A stretch of DNA of 64,000 nucleotides from Diospyros lotus (Eukaryota > Streptophyta > Magnoliopsida > Ericales > Ebenaceae), in the NCBI RefSeq assembly GCF_014633365.1, contig NC_068351.1:21751366-21815365 (forward strand). Direction: 5' to 3'. Positions 45,431-56,528 of the stretch are shown in pieces; the first letter of the stretch is position 1, and each line of letters opens with the position of its first letter. Both the position numbers and the translations under genes were made by a program. The notes below the pieces were generated by a model, which was not told the origin of the DNA, searched no databases, and worked only from the letters and a program-made list of their open reading frames with translations.

Positions 45431-46595
45431 TTCATATTAAAAAAATAAAATAAAAATTAATCACTCTCTATTCTTAAGTCTCTCTGTCACGTGTTTCGGG
45501 AGGAAGAGTGTTTCACGTGCATCACTATATAATTTTCGAGTGGGCAATCTTTAGGCACTTTTTCCTTAATTAATTTTTAATTTGTACAAGTTTTCCATAT
45601 CTTCATGTCTCTCAGTTCTATTTATTGCGGATTCCCGTGCATTTTTGGGCCCCTCTATAAAGGACCCCTTGGCGGGCCATTTTGGTCATTTTGCTTCATC
45701 ACACTCCGCGCGAGATTTGCTCCCAGGCTTTTGCCCACGCTCGGACTCACTCGGCACATAGTCTCTCGGTGTATAAGCCCTCGGTCCGTGACTCTCCCGG
45801 TATTAATCCTTGGTCTTCTTCACCCGACGGACCCCTCACTCGGCCCTTGCGCTGCTCTTGCAAGTCTCCACGTGACTCCCCACTCGGCATTAAGCGCTGC
45901 CCAATTTCCTACGAGTGACCCTCATCCGCTGGCTTTAGGTTCCTCTTCATTCCAAATGCCATTCATTTGGAACTCCACTCCATTAATTTATTGCACCATG
46001 AACTTTACCTCATTAATTTATTCCACCATGAACTTCACTTCATTAATTTAATCTTCTTCCTTGAAATCCCAAGCCAAGGCCTTCAGGTGACCTTGTCCAA
46101 AGCTACCATTAATTTAAGCATCCTGCAACCTTCACGTGGAGCCCACTCAACTTCCTCTATCTTCCAATTTCCAATTTTAGTCTCTCACCCATGGCCTTTT
46201 GCCATTAATTTAATCTTTAGTCTCTCTTCAGGTCTTCACATGGACCATCAATTATCCTTACTCTTGTGAGCTTCTCCGTCTTTGAACTTTCCTCACCTCG
46301 GCAGGGCTCACGTGAAGCCTTATTCCACTCCACTGGGCAGCCGCCCTTTTACCCGAGAGACAGCCTCTTTCTCCTTTTCCTGTGACTGGTGCCCAGCTTG
46401 CTGCAGAGATTCCTCCTTGCTTTAAGTCTTTCACTGCCTCCATTTTCATACGCTCCATAATTGTTCAAGGGACCCTCACTTAACCCCAAGAGACCTTCAC
46501 CCATCGTCTTCAAGTTAACGCCGAGTGACCCTCTCTCGGCCTTTGCTTCTTGAGTCCTTGAGTTTTTGCCTTTATTATCTTGCAAGGTATTTGTC

Positions 46596-46718
46596 ATGGG
46601 TCGAACGCGGAATATTGTGCTTCCTCCTCCCTCTGTTCTTGAAATTCGTATATCTGTTGGTAAGAAGTCTCGAGTAAAAGAGAGGGACTTGGCTGGCATC
46701 TATCGCTTTTCCAAATTC
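46596..46718 (+). pseudogene. Outer Tat antisense gene, first coding piece
   Basis: From ATG at 46596: MGRTRNIVLPPPSVLEIRIS and onward to YRFSKFF, cut by the inner Tat insertion. The start aligns with the inner copy's MPRRRPAPPPSP. The frame resumes, with shifts, from 53379. Confidence 0.55.
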
Positions 46719-46723
46719 TTTGC

Positions 46724-47682
46724 TGCTGTTGTCAAAATATAAGGGAGAATATAATGTGTGTAGTTGATCACGAGAATTTTGAGAGTGTAGGGTCTTATGA
46801 GTCTTGGGGGTTTTGAGAGTATTGTGAGTCTCGTCACCAAATGTCTTGAGAGTCTTGTGTATGCTGAGTGACGGGAGACTCTTAGGATCTTTTGAACGAG
46901 AGACTTGATGTACGAGAAACTCATTTAGATCTAACGGGAGGCTTTCTGATGACCGAGCGGCCCTTGATAGCTGAGAGAGTCTTGATAACTGAGAGACCTA
47001 TAAGATAAACGCACGGTTAAGGGCGCAGGTGGGTGTCCCAGCACAAACCCTCCAATACTTAAGTCAGTTCTCGAGAGCGGGGAGCGCAAGAGTGTATTCA
47101 AAGTGCCAGAAAGAGCGTCCTTGAGGTAAGGGGTTAGGCCTCCTATTTATAGAGAAGGTAGAGGGGGGACACGTGGTGGCCATCCCAAGAGTCTCGAGGC
47201 CCCCTGAGAGTTTCGTGGCTATGATGACGTATCCGAGGGATAAGGTGTGAGTGGGAGACACCCATTTGGTCAGATGACCAAGTGGTCTTGCTTTTGAGTC
47301 TCGTGCATTTTACTCTTGGTGTTTTTCTTTCCAAGTGAGTGTTGGGACAAGACGTGGCCGAGTGGGTGTGAGCGGGAGACACCCACTCAGTTATTAAGGG
47401 GATTCCTGACCTTTACGTCTCCCTTCTTCATTCCTTGATTCCTAGATAGGGTAGAAAAGAAAAGAGGCCTAGATAGGGTAGAAGAGAAAAGAGGAGAAGG
47501 GTTATACCCCTTTGGGGAGAAGGGTCCGCCTTCACTCACTCAGTCATATGACTGAGTGGGTCTTCACCCACTTGGTCTTGAGTGGTTCCTTTGCTTTTTC
47601 ACCTTGGTTTAAACCCCATATCTATCCCAATACTTGGATCTGCTCCTTAACCGAATAATAATGCAATTTTCAAGGTGTATCA
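46724..47682 (-). repeat. Inner Tat 3' LTR (left)
   Basis: Begins (plus strand) TGCTGTTGTCAAAATA and ends GGTGTATCA. It shares with the right LTR the blocks TTGATCACGAGAAT, CTATTTATAGAGAAGGTAGA and ATGCAATTTTC. The minus-strand TATA CTATAAATAGG is at about 47151-47161. Confidence 0.82.
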
Positions 47683-47702
47683 ATTGCTCCCTACTCTTTT
47701 TA
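47683..47702 (-). other. Inner Tat polypurine tract
   Basis: Read on the minus strand, AAAGAGTAGGGAGCAAT directly precedes the left LTR, which is the 3' LTR in this orientation. Confidence 0.6.
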
Positions 47703-48277
47703 TTCGAGAGAATTGGGCGGAAGAGTATCCATCCCTACAAAATTTTGGGTATTTTCTACCATAATTTTCTTGCATTTTGGAAGTTGTTTGCGTATAGTCG
47801 TTTTTTATTTTATGTATCTTGGTGCAAACTCTTGTGCCTTTCTATTCCTTGAGCCCCTAGAAATAGGGCCTACGGCTCCTCACTCTTTCATTTGCTTTGG
47901 ATGCTCTTTTAGTTGTGGGTGATTTCAAGACTCGAGTTCCCTCAAGTCTTATCACACTTTGAAGTCTCGGCACATTTTGAAGCCTTGTGGTCATGGGACA
48001 CCTACCCACTCTGTCAAATGACCAAGTGGCTGAGGAACTCCCACCAACTTGGTTAAATGACCGAGTGAATGCCCACTCGGTCAAATGACCTAGTGGGCGG
48101 GTGCGTGCTCGCTCCATGTCTTCTTCATTGCTTCTTTCGAGAACTTGTCTACTTTTAGTTTGTACTAATGCTCTTATATTGTACTTATTGTAGGCGTTGT
48201 TCATTGTAGCCAATTCCACGTCTTACTTCTTCACTTCTTCTAAGTTAAGGGAAGGTAATCTTTCAAGCTCTTTTAAT

Positions 48278-50850
48278 ATGCCAAGGAGAAGACCAGCACC
48301 ACCCCCCAGCCCTACACACATTCCCGAGGATACTAGCTCCCGGCTTCGCTTCGGGGACTTTGACAGAGTTGATGACATTACACCCTCAGGATATGTGGTG
48401 AGATATCCACGCCTCGACGAGCCTGACCCTTCACAAGTGGATGAAGGCTCTCTAGGCATCCATTACGCATCCTTCGAAGTGGGACTTTGGTTTCCTTTAC
48501 CATCTTTCGCCATGGATTGGTTGCGCCACCACGGGATTGTTCTGGCCCAGCTTCATCCTAACGGCTGGGCCCAATTGGCGGGCTTTTCAATCCTTTGCCA
48601 TCAAAGGGGAGTGGCCCCCTCCTTGATGCTTTTCAGCTATTTCTATCTGTTGCGGAAGGCTAGGAAGGACTGCCAACTGTATACTCTCCAAAAGATATCT
48701 GACTTTGAACTATTTACCGATCTTCCCATTAAAATTAATCAGTTCGAGGGTCGTTGGTTGGTGATAGAGCCCCCACTCAATTTGGATGCCCATTTGTCTT
48801 GGAACTATAATGATGTTTGTGAAGCAAGGTTTTCACCCATAAAGAACGTTCGGTGTATATATCGTCATGTCGTGGATGCGTTAACAACGCAAGGTCCTGC
48901 TGAATTATCCAGCCTCTTGAACCTGGGATATTTCAAAGTTATGGGCTAGGGGGTTGTAACGCCAGTTGCTCCTCCTCCACCCTCTACATTACCTATCTAA
49001 GAACAAAGTAATGAAGAGCTGACAGAAGTTGAGGAGGAAGAGATGGAAGTGCACAGGTCATCTTTGTATCTTCCTTCCAATCCTCGGGAGGAAATCTCTC
49101 CTGAGGGTAGACTTTTTTTCTATATTGCCTTCCATTATATTTTTATTGTATTATGTCTTTTGGCTGACGTTTTATTTATTTATTTTTTTTGTAGAGATAG
49201 CAAGAGTAGGCAGACTGATGGAACTGTGCATGCACCAACGTGAGGAGGAGACACGCATTGCTGCAATAGCTGAAACTTCTATTTGCCTTACTGAGGGATT
49301 TACTAGCTCTTGACCTCCTCGTTCGCACAGGCCTAAAGGGGTCTCCTCCTCTAGGGTTCAAAGGCACCACCGCCTAAGGGGTGATCGCTCAAATGCAGAA
49401 GTTCTTTCTCCCTCTATTGAAAACCTGTCATCAGCTCCTCCGTCACTAGAAGAAATCGTGGATGCTCATTTTTGTGCTCCCACCTCTCGAGGAGGGCGAA
49501 GCTCATCCTCTTGATTTTCTGGAGACATGGCCTGGGTAGATGAGGAATGCTGACGCCCTGTGATCCCCAACAAGAAGGATCCTCGGCGCCTTGACAACCA
49601 GAGGTCTTCTAAATCACCTCCCATCCTTCCATTTCCAGGCAAAGTGAGGTATACAATGATTCTCATGGTACCAAGCTTTATGGACGGGACTTTCAAGTAT
49701 CCCTTGAGGTGCTAGAAACAAACTTTGTTTTCGAACCTGGGATCGGTACCCGTCTTATCTACTCCACCATTCTCCCTCGAGATGAACGGTGTTTCATTGG
49801 TGGAAACTACTCCAAGGCCATGGACGAAGTGGAGCAGTTCCTGGTGCAAGTAAGTCGATTCTCACTTCCTCTTTTCACACAAGGATTTCTAGACGGCCTC
49901 TCTACTGGCCATTTTCTTTATGTAGGGGATTCAAGGGATCATTGTCTCTAATGCGCGAGAGAGGGCTTATCGTGAACAAATGGATGTCCAGATGCTGGAG
50001 TGGAGGAATCACCAGTTTGAGTGGAATGAAGAGCTCCAGGAGTTGAAGTGTCGCGCGCAACAGGCGGAGATAGGGAAGCAGAAAGTAGAGGTGGAACTAG
50101 AGAGGATGCGTGCTCAATTGTTTGAGGCTGAGGTTGGCACCTCGGGTCTCTAAGGGGAAAACCAGGAGTTACGCTGCCAGCTGGAGGCTTCAGAGCAAGA
50201 GAAGGCCAAGCTGAGGGTAACGCATGAGGATCTTCTTCAAGAACACTCCTTACACCTGACTGAGCTAGAGATAAGCCACAGGTAGGTCCACAAGGTTTTA
50301 GTAATAGAGAGGACCACCATTCGGGCTGAAGCGATGAAGGAATATTGCCTCTCTGTCAACTACCAAGACAGGAAGGGGAGGTACGCTGCAAGCTTCTTGA
50401 AGTACGTCTTTTATCTGGCCCGCACTCATCTGGAATCCCAGCACCCCAGGAGACTTTTCCCGAGCTTCTTCTTAGTCCTAAGGTTAAAGAGTCTATCCAC
50501 GTGGACTGACGTCAGTTTGAACTGGGTGTCACCATGAGTCCTTTTTCATACTTAGATTCTCACTTGGTGGATGGTTTGGAAAATCTGACAAGCCCATAGG
50601 AGTCATACCCCTTCAACTCCAGGGGGGAAGAGACGATAGGTGCTCTTCAAGACCTTAGGGCGATTGAGGAGGTTCCAGGTGAGGTTGTTGAAGGTGTGCT
50701 AGATATGGCCAAGGCTGAAGATGGGGAACTTCCAATAGCGTCTATGGAGATTTCTACCGCATCCTTTGGTCCCGCTAGGCGCTTATCCCGGAAATCTTTC
50801 TCCCACGAATAGATCTTTTTCTGTCTCTTTTCTCTCTTTTTTTTTATGTG
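48278..50850 (+). pseudogene. Inner Tat antisense accessory gene (Transposase_28-like), spliced
   Basis: ATG at 48278 opens MPRRRPAPPPSPTHIPEDTS. The block from LRHHGIVLAQLHPNGWAQL through WLVIEPPLNLDAHLSWN matches the plant family Pfam calls Transposase_28 (putative gypsy-type transposon). Two short introns are inferred: 49107-49194 (GTAGAC...TTTTGTAG, 88 bp) and 49850-49925 (GTAAGT...TTATGTAG, 76 bp). Both restore frames that continue into conserved sequence. The C-terminal half (49926-50537) is a heptad-rich coiled coil followed by EYCLSVNYQDRKGRYAASFL. Stops at 48947, about 49000, 50152 and 50284, and others after 49310, show it is now broken. It runs opposite to the retroelement's own genes. 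Its function is unknown. Confidence 0.7.
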
Positions 50851-50964
50851 TATCTTGTACTTTCTATTTTCTTTTTAGCAATAAAAATTGTACTTTTAGT
50901 GTCGTTTTGTTCTTGACATTCACATTCTTTAATTATCTTGTGCAATAAGATTCATACCTTAGGT

Positions 50965-51415
50965 ACTGTTGAATCGTGAGCGGGACAATGAGTTAGGATT
51001 TATCCTTTATTGTTGGACCATGTACAGGACAATGAGTTTGGATTTTTTTCCAATTGTCGGGTTGTGAGTAAGACAATGGGTTAGGATTTATCCCTCATTG
51101 CCTAGTCATGCGCGGAATAATGAGTTTGGATTTTTCCCCCAATTGTCGGGCTATGAGTGGGACAACGGACTTGAGTTCATTTTTTTCCTCGTTGCTGGGT
51201 TATAAGCAGGGCAACGAGTTTGAATTTGTTTTTCCCTTGTTATTGGACTATAGGTGATACAACGAGCTTGATTTTTTTTCCCCTCGTTGCCAGGTTGTAA
51301 GCGAGGCAACGGGCTTAAATTTGTTTTTTCTTTGTTGCCGGGCTGTAAGCGAGGCAACGGGTTTGAATTTATTTTTTCCTCATTGTCGGACTATAAGCGG
51401 GGTAATAGGTTTGAA
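50965..51415. repeat. Tandem repeat, ~10 copies of 43-49 bp
   Basis: A unit built around GTAAGCGRGGCAACGRGTTTGAATTT plus a T-run and CGTTGCCGGGC recurs at 50985, 51029, 51073, 51116, 51162, 51211, 51259, 51306, 51354 and 51402 (positions of the ACAA/GCAA word). A degenerate counterpart is in the outer element at about 60385-60620. Variable tandem repeats between pol and the 3' LTR are known for Tat/Ogre-type elements. Confidence 0.85.
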
Positions 51416-52360
51416 TTAACTTGGTTTTCTTTTCTACAATTGAGTTATGCAAGTATATATGTAACAAAATAAGAGCGTACATAATGAACACATAAGCATT
51501 TTTTACGTGGTTCAGCTAAGTGTGCCTACGATGGGCAGTGACTTCTCCAATATATCCGCAGTAAAGGAAAATTTTCTATGCTGTTGTTCCTCTGCAGCTG
51601 GGATTAATTTCCTCTATTTAAGTACCTTTTCAACTATCCTTTCATATCATCCCGTATACTTGTCGTTGTGTGGTTATCTTGTCTTTCCCCCATTGGCTTA
51701 CTGGCCACAGTTTCATGGTACCTCCCATTTTGTGGGCTCCTTGCCCTGTCCTCCATTCATTGATTATCGTTTCTTTTGGGCATCGTAACATGGGGATTCT
51801 TCCTTGGTGGTGGTGATCTTGGCCTATTCTTCTGACGAGGAGAAGACCAAGAATGAAAGTAGGGAATGGCTTTCCAATAGGAATCGGCTTCCAAGTCAGG
51901 TTAAAACTCATGTGGTTGCATAGGTTCCAGCATAAACCTTCTCAAGGTATCAAGCAGTGTCCCTCCAGGCATCATGCTTTAGAGTATCCCAGCCATGTCT
52001 CGAGGTGCCTGCATACCCTCAACATGTTGTTGTCTTAAGGCTTCGTACTTATCCCACGGGACCATAAGCGATGGCTATCGTGAAGTCCCAGCTTGATCGG
52101 TGGGGTGTGCTTGTGAGCCGATGTTAAGCGGAGGCAGGGCTAGCCGGTACCCCAGTTGTGGATTCAGGGGAGTAGAATGAGCACCTCCCTATGACTGAGA
52201 GTCTGGAAGAGGTGCTCCCAGGGGTTGAGAGTCCCGTGGAGGTGGGTGTGCTCCCTGTTGCTGAGAGTCCTAGGGAGGTAGGCATGTTTTTACGCCTTGA
52301 GAGAGAGTTCGTCAATGTCCTCGGGTGTTTGCCATATTTTAAGTTGACTTTCTGTTCTTC

Positions 52361-52378
52361 TTCCCACAAATAACACCA
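52361..52378 (-). other. Inner Tat primer-binding site (Arg tRNA type, decayed)
   Basis: The minus strand reads TGGTGTTATTTGTGGGAA, two bases from the LTR end. It differs from the Tat-type PBS TGGCGCCGTCTGTGGGAA only by four C-to-T and one G-to-A changes. Confidence 0.7.
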
Positions 52379-52380
52379 AT

Positions 52381-53373
52381 TGTTGTTGCCAAAATACAAT
52401 AATATATTTTTAATGTGGGAGAATACAATGTATGTGGTTGATCACGAGAATCTTGAGAGTACAGGGTCTTATGAATCTCAGGGGTCCTAAAAGTCTTAAG
52501 AATCTCATGGGTCTTAAAAGTCTTGTGAGTCCTGAGAGTCTTATGAGTCTCGTCACCAAGTATCTTGAGAGTCTTGTGCATGCTGAGTGACGAGAGACTC
52601 TCGGGATCTTTAGAACGGGAGACCTGATGAATGAGAGATTCCTTTGGATTTGACGGGAGACTTTCTGATGGCCGAGCGACCCTTGATAGCCGAGAGAGTC
52701 TTGATGATCGAGAGACCTATAAGATGAACTCATGGTTAGGGGCACTAGTGGGTGTCCCCGCACAAACCTTCCGATGCTTAAGTCAGTTCTTGAGAGTGGA
52801 AGCGCAAGAGTGTATTCAAAGTGCTAGAGAGAGCGTCTCTGAAGTAGGGGGCAAGGCCTCCTATTTATAGAGAAGGTAGAGGGGGGACACGTGGTGGCTA
52901 TCCTGAGAGTCTTGAGACCCATCCCGAGAGTTTCGTGGTCGTGATGACGTATCCGAGGGATGAGGTGTGAGTGGGAGACACCTACTTGGTTAGATGACCG
53001 AGTGGCTTTGCTTTTAAGTCTCATGCATTTTACTCTTGGTGTTTTGCTTCCCAAGTGAGTGTTGGGACAAGAGGTGGCCGAGTGGGTGTGAACGGGAGAC
53101 ACCCACTTGGTTATTAAGGGGAGTCTTAACCTTCACGTCTCCCTTCTTCATGCCTTGATTCTTAGATATAGTAGAAGAGAAAATAGGAGAAGGGTCATAC
53201 CCCTCGGGGAGAAGGGTTCGCCCTCACTCACTCGGCCATATGATCAAGTGGGTCTTCACCCACTTGGTCTTGAGTGGTTCCTTTTCTTTTTCGCCTTGGT
53301 TCAAACCCATATCTACCCTAATGTTTGGATTTGCTCCTTAACCAGATACGAATGCAATTTTCTGGGTGTATCA
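52381..53373 (-). repeat. Inner Tat 5' LTR (right)
   Basis: Plus-strand ends are TGTTGTTGCC and GGTGTATCA, 993 bp. It shares the left LTR's order of motifs, including the TATA at about 52863-52873 on the minus strand. Confidence 0.82.
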
Positions 53374-53378
53374 CTTGC

Positions 53379-54102
53379 AATTATCATATTAGGGTCCTCA
53401 CGCCAAAAGAAACAGGCACTACTCTAGTGGGTGGTTGTGGTATCGAAGTCCATAGTCTCTCTCTGTGTAGGTCTTCGTTTCCCCTTGTCCAATTTTGGCA
53501 TGGCGTAGCTAGATAACCATTGTATCGTCTTGGCCTAACTTCATCCTAACGGTTAGGTCAATTTCAGTATACTATGTCATAAGATTGGTGTTCCCCCTTC
53601 CATTCATCTTTTATGTTGCTTTTACAGTCTAAGAAGAGTTGAGCGGCGGGGCATCGTCTTTACTCTTTAAAGGATAATAGGAATCTCCTACCTCTTCTTA
53701 AAACTCTAAAATAAGGTGGATTTTGAATCCTGTTGGATCATGGTTAAGCCTCCTCTTAACTGGAATGCATCACTTCATTGGTGTTGGGATAACGAGCTGG
53801 ATGTTTGGAAATAGAAGCTCCCAGACATTGGGACTATGCGGGCTGTCTATCGCAAGGTAATGGAAAGGTTGTGTTCTCTTGGACCTTGCAATTTGCCCAA
53901 CCTACTTACTCCTAAGAACATTATAGTTGCAGGTTGGGGTGTTTGGCTCAAAGATAGGCCTGGGCCCTCCAATCTTGTTTTTATGCTGCCATCCGCTATG
54001 TCTGAGAACGCCTTTCAAGCTAGAGAAGAAAACAAAAGCCGAAAGGATGAGGGCAACCTGGAAAAGGATGAGGGTATAGAAGAAGAGGATGGAGAAGATT
54101 TC
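53379..54102 (+). pseudogene. Outer Tat antisense gene, Transposase_28 piece
   Basis: Translates, with stops and frame changes, to the same block as the inner copy: GGCGIEVHSLSLCRSSFPL, then NHCIVLA.LHPNG, ILCHKIGVPPS and VKPPLNWNASLHW. The open end at 53836-54102 is acidic (EGNLEKDEGIEEEDGEDFL) and is cut by the Harbinger element. Confidence 0.65.
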
Positions 54103-54465
54103 TTAGACCATCTCCAACCCAAAACTTCAAAATGGTGCAACTTTCACATTAGCCTAACAAGTCATCTCCAACCCATTACACCAAAATTTATACCAAATGA
54201 ACAGTGTTTCTGTTTTCTTATTTTTTTAATTCATAACAATTAATTTATTTAAAAAATTATTTAATAATTTACGTAATTGCAGGTTAAATATGTAAAAAAA
54301 ATTACACGTATTTACATAAAATATTGCATGTATTTAAAAAATTAAATACGATATTATACATAATATCGCAATCTACAAGATTTATAATTTAACACAACAA
54401 GATTCAAAAAGGATTATTTGAATGAAAAAACAATACAAACAAAAAATGCAATTAAGACTCGACAT

Positions 54466-55878
54466 TTAATTCTCAAAATTAGTATATTCTTCCCATAGAT
54501 GTTTAACCAATTCATTTCGAAGTGCAATGTGACCCTCTTTATCCTTAATTTTCCAGTGTCGAACGAGGAATTCTTGAAATCGGGTGCCTTCATCAGTAAC
54601 CATCTCAACGTTTGGATTTAGCGTTTCTACCCAATCTCGAATTGGCGCCTCAATATCACATTCATCCTCGATAATCATGTTGTGTATAATTATGCACGCA
54701 GTTATTATATCGTGTAAGATACTTTTTTGCCAAAAGCGTGACGATCCTACGACTATTGCAACCCTAGATTGTAGAACCCCAAATGCCCATTCTACATCTA
54801 TTCTACAACTCTCTTGTTTCATTACAAAATATTTTTTCTTGGGACCATGTGGCTCACGAATTGTTTATACAAAAGTAGACCACTTTGGGTATATACCATC
54901 TTCTAAATAGTAACCCATATTGTATTCGCGTCCCTGTATGATGTAATTAGTAGGAGGAGCAATACCTTCAGCTAGGCTGGCAAATAGATGGGAGGCCTTC
55001 AAAATATTGATGTCATTATTTGAACCCGACATACTGAAGTGTGCATGCCATATCCAAAGATCGTAATCTGCTATAGCATCAAGAATAATTATTAGAGATT
55101 CACTTTGGCCTGCATATTGGTTAGCCCAAGCAGTTGGAAAATTTTTCCACCTCTAGTGCATATAATCTAGACTACCCAACATTCCAAGAAAACCACATTG
55201 TTTACCAACATAGAGCAGCCTCACAATGTCATCAGTGTTTGATGATCTTAGATATCGACCCCCAAATACCTCCATAACAGCACGACAAAATTTCTTCATA
55301 CTTTTAATAGTAGTGGACTCCCCAATTTTGATGAACTCATCAGTTGCATCTGCTACGACACCATATGTCAACATCTGAAACACAACAATTATCTTTTGAA
55401 TTGAGGACAAGCCAAGTCTTCCTAGAGCATCCCTCTTCTTTACAAAGTAGTTGTCATGAATTGTGATAGCTTGAAGTATATGCAAAAATAATTTTCATGA
55501 CATTTGAAAGCGACAATGAAACATCCTTTCACCATAACGTGGGTTCTCGACAAAGTAGTCGTTGAATAGTCTTTCATTAGCAGCGTCCTAATCGTTATGA
55601 ATGACTATATGATCAGGTATCGAGCCTTCATGTATAGGTTGGTGTTGTTGTTGATCAAGCAGGTGAGCGAGAAGGATGTTGTTATACAAAAAATAGGCGG
55701 CTTCAATTTGGGCTTCAAATGTTGCTAGGTGATTCATAAGTTCTACTTTGTTGTCATTATTACTTACGGACAACGATGCCGAAGAAGTAGAATAATTTGA
55801 GGGACCTCTAAGATTGAAATTCATTCTGGTCAATAAGGTAAATCTTTCAATAATTTTTGCAAATACCGAGTGCTGCAA
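54466..55878 (-). pseudogene. PIF/Harbinger transposase, four in-frame stops
   Basis: One continuous minus-strand frame of 471 codons from ATG at 55878 to TAA at 54466, with no frameshift but four premature stops: TAG 55588-55590, TGA 55495-55497, TAG 55153-55155 and TAA 54865-54867. All can be read as single C-to-T or G-to-A changes. Family features of the DDE_Tnp_4/HARBI1-like group are clear: LGRLGLSSIQKI helical region, GSLDYMH with the first catalytic Asp, MSGSNNDINIL, NMGYYLEDGIYP with the second Asp, and DVEWAFGVLQSR with the catalytic Glu. TACIIIHNMIIEDE follows. The catalytic residues are all intact. Confidence 0.88.
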
Positions 55879-55897
55879 TTTATAGTTGTTGGATATA

Positions 55898-56313
55898 TCT
55901 TATCCCCAAATCTCACCTTGTTCTGTGAATTTACATCACAACTATTGATTGGATATCATCAAACTTCACCCCTTAGATTTGATTCCCCATATTTAACCCT
56001 ATCTTATCCTCAAATCTCACCTCATTCTGCGAACTTACATCACAACCGTTGATTGGATATCATCAAACCTCACTCGTTAAATTTGATTCCTCATATCTAA
56101 CCCTATCTTATCCCCAAATCTCACATCGTTATGTGAACTTGCATCACAATCGTTGATTGGATATCATCAAACCTCACCATTTAGATTTGATTCCCCAAAT
56201 CTAACTCTATCTTATCCCCAAATCTCACCTCGTTCTACGAACTTGCATTACAACTGTTGATTGGATATCATCAAACCTCACGCCTTAGATTTAACTCCCC
56301 ATATCTAACCATA
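55898..56313. repeat. Four tandem 104-bp units inside the Harbinger element
   Basis: TCTTATCCYCAAATCTCAC starts units at 55898, 56002, 56106 and 56210, exactly 104 bases apart. Each contains TTGATTGGATATCATCAAAC and a TTAGATTTGATTCCCCATAT-like tail. Differences are a few substitutions per unit and no indels. They lie between the transposase start and the right TIR. Confidence 0.9.
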
Positions 56314-56528
56314 ACCTTCTTTCAATTTTACTATAAACTAGTGTGCCGCCTCTTCATTATCTGCCACATTCACCTTCTACTAACCTTCACACTCTACGAA
56401 ATCAACCTTAAACCTTCAAACTCAACATAAATAGTTATGGCGTGATAAAATGTCATCCCATTGGAGATGAAAAAATGACAAAATCGATGGATTTTATCGT
56501 TTTTCCATCTCTGTTGAAGATGGCCTTA

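Larger units (their letters stand above)
46724..53373 (-). mobile_element. Inner Tat-lineage element lacking gag-pol
   Basis: Left LTR 46724-47682 and right LTR 52381-53373, flanked by TTTGC and CTTGC (4/5 TSD). PBS (52361-52378) and PPT (47683-47702) show that the element lies on the minus strand, with its 5' LTR at the right. Only about 0.9 kb lies between the PBS and the tandem repeats at 50965-51415, with no gag, protease, RT or integrase. It keeps the antisense accessory gene (48278-50850). LTRs differ by many substitutions and short indels, so it is older than the element at 37285. It interrupts the outer Tat copy's antisense gene. Confidence 0.82.
54106..56525 (-). mobile_element. PIF/Harbinger DNA transposon, 2.4 kb
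   Basis: The TIRs are GACCATCTCCAAC and the reverse complement GTTGAAGATGGCC, flanked by the exact trinucleotide TTA (54103-54105 and 56526-56528), the preferred Harbinger target. The interior carries one minus-strand transposase frame and a 4 x 104-bp tandem repeat. The Myb-like second ORF found in autonomous relatives is not seen, so it may be non-autonomous. Confidence 0.88.

Noticed and set aside
45605..46051. 148-residue plus-strand open frame with repeated MNFTSLIY words
   Set aside because: The open frame follows C/T-rich composition and a short direct repeat. No family is recognisable, and it lies in the degenerate left part of the outer Tat element.
47155..47382. Minus-strand frame shared by both Tat LTRs (also 52824-53102)
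   Set aside because: It recurs only because the LTRs are copies of each other. It spans the TATA region and shows no protein family.
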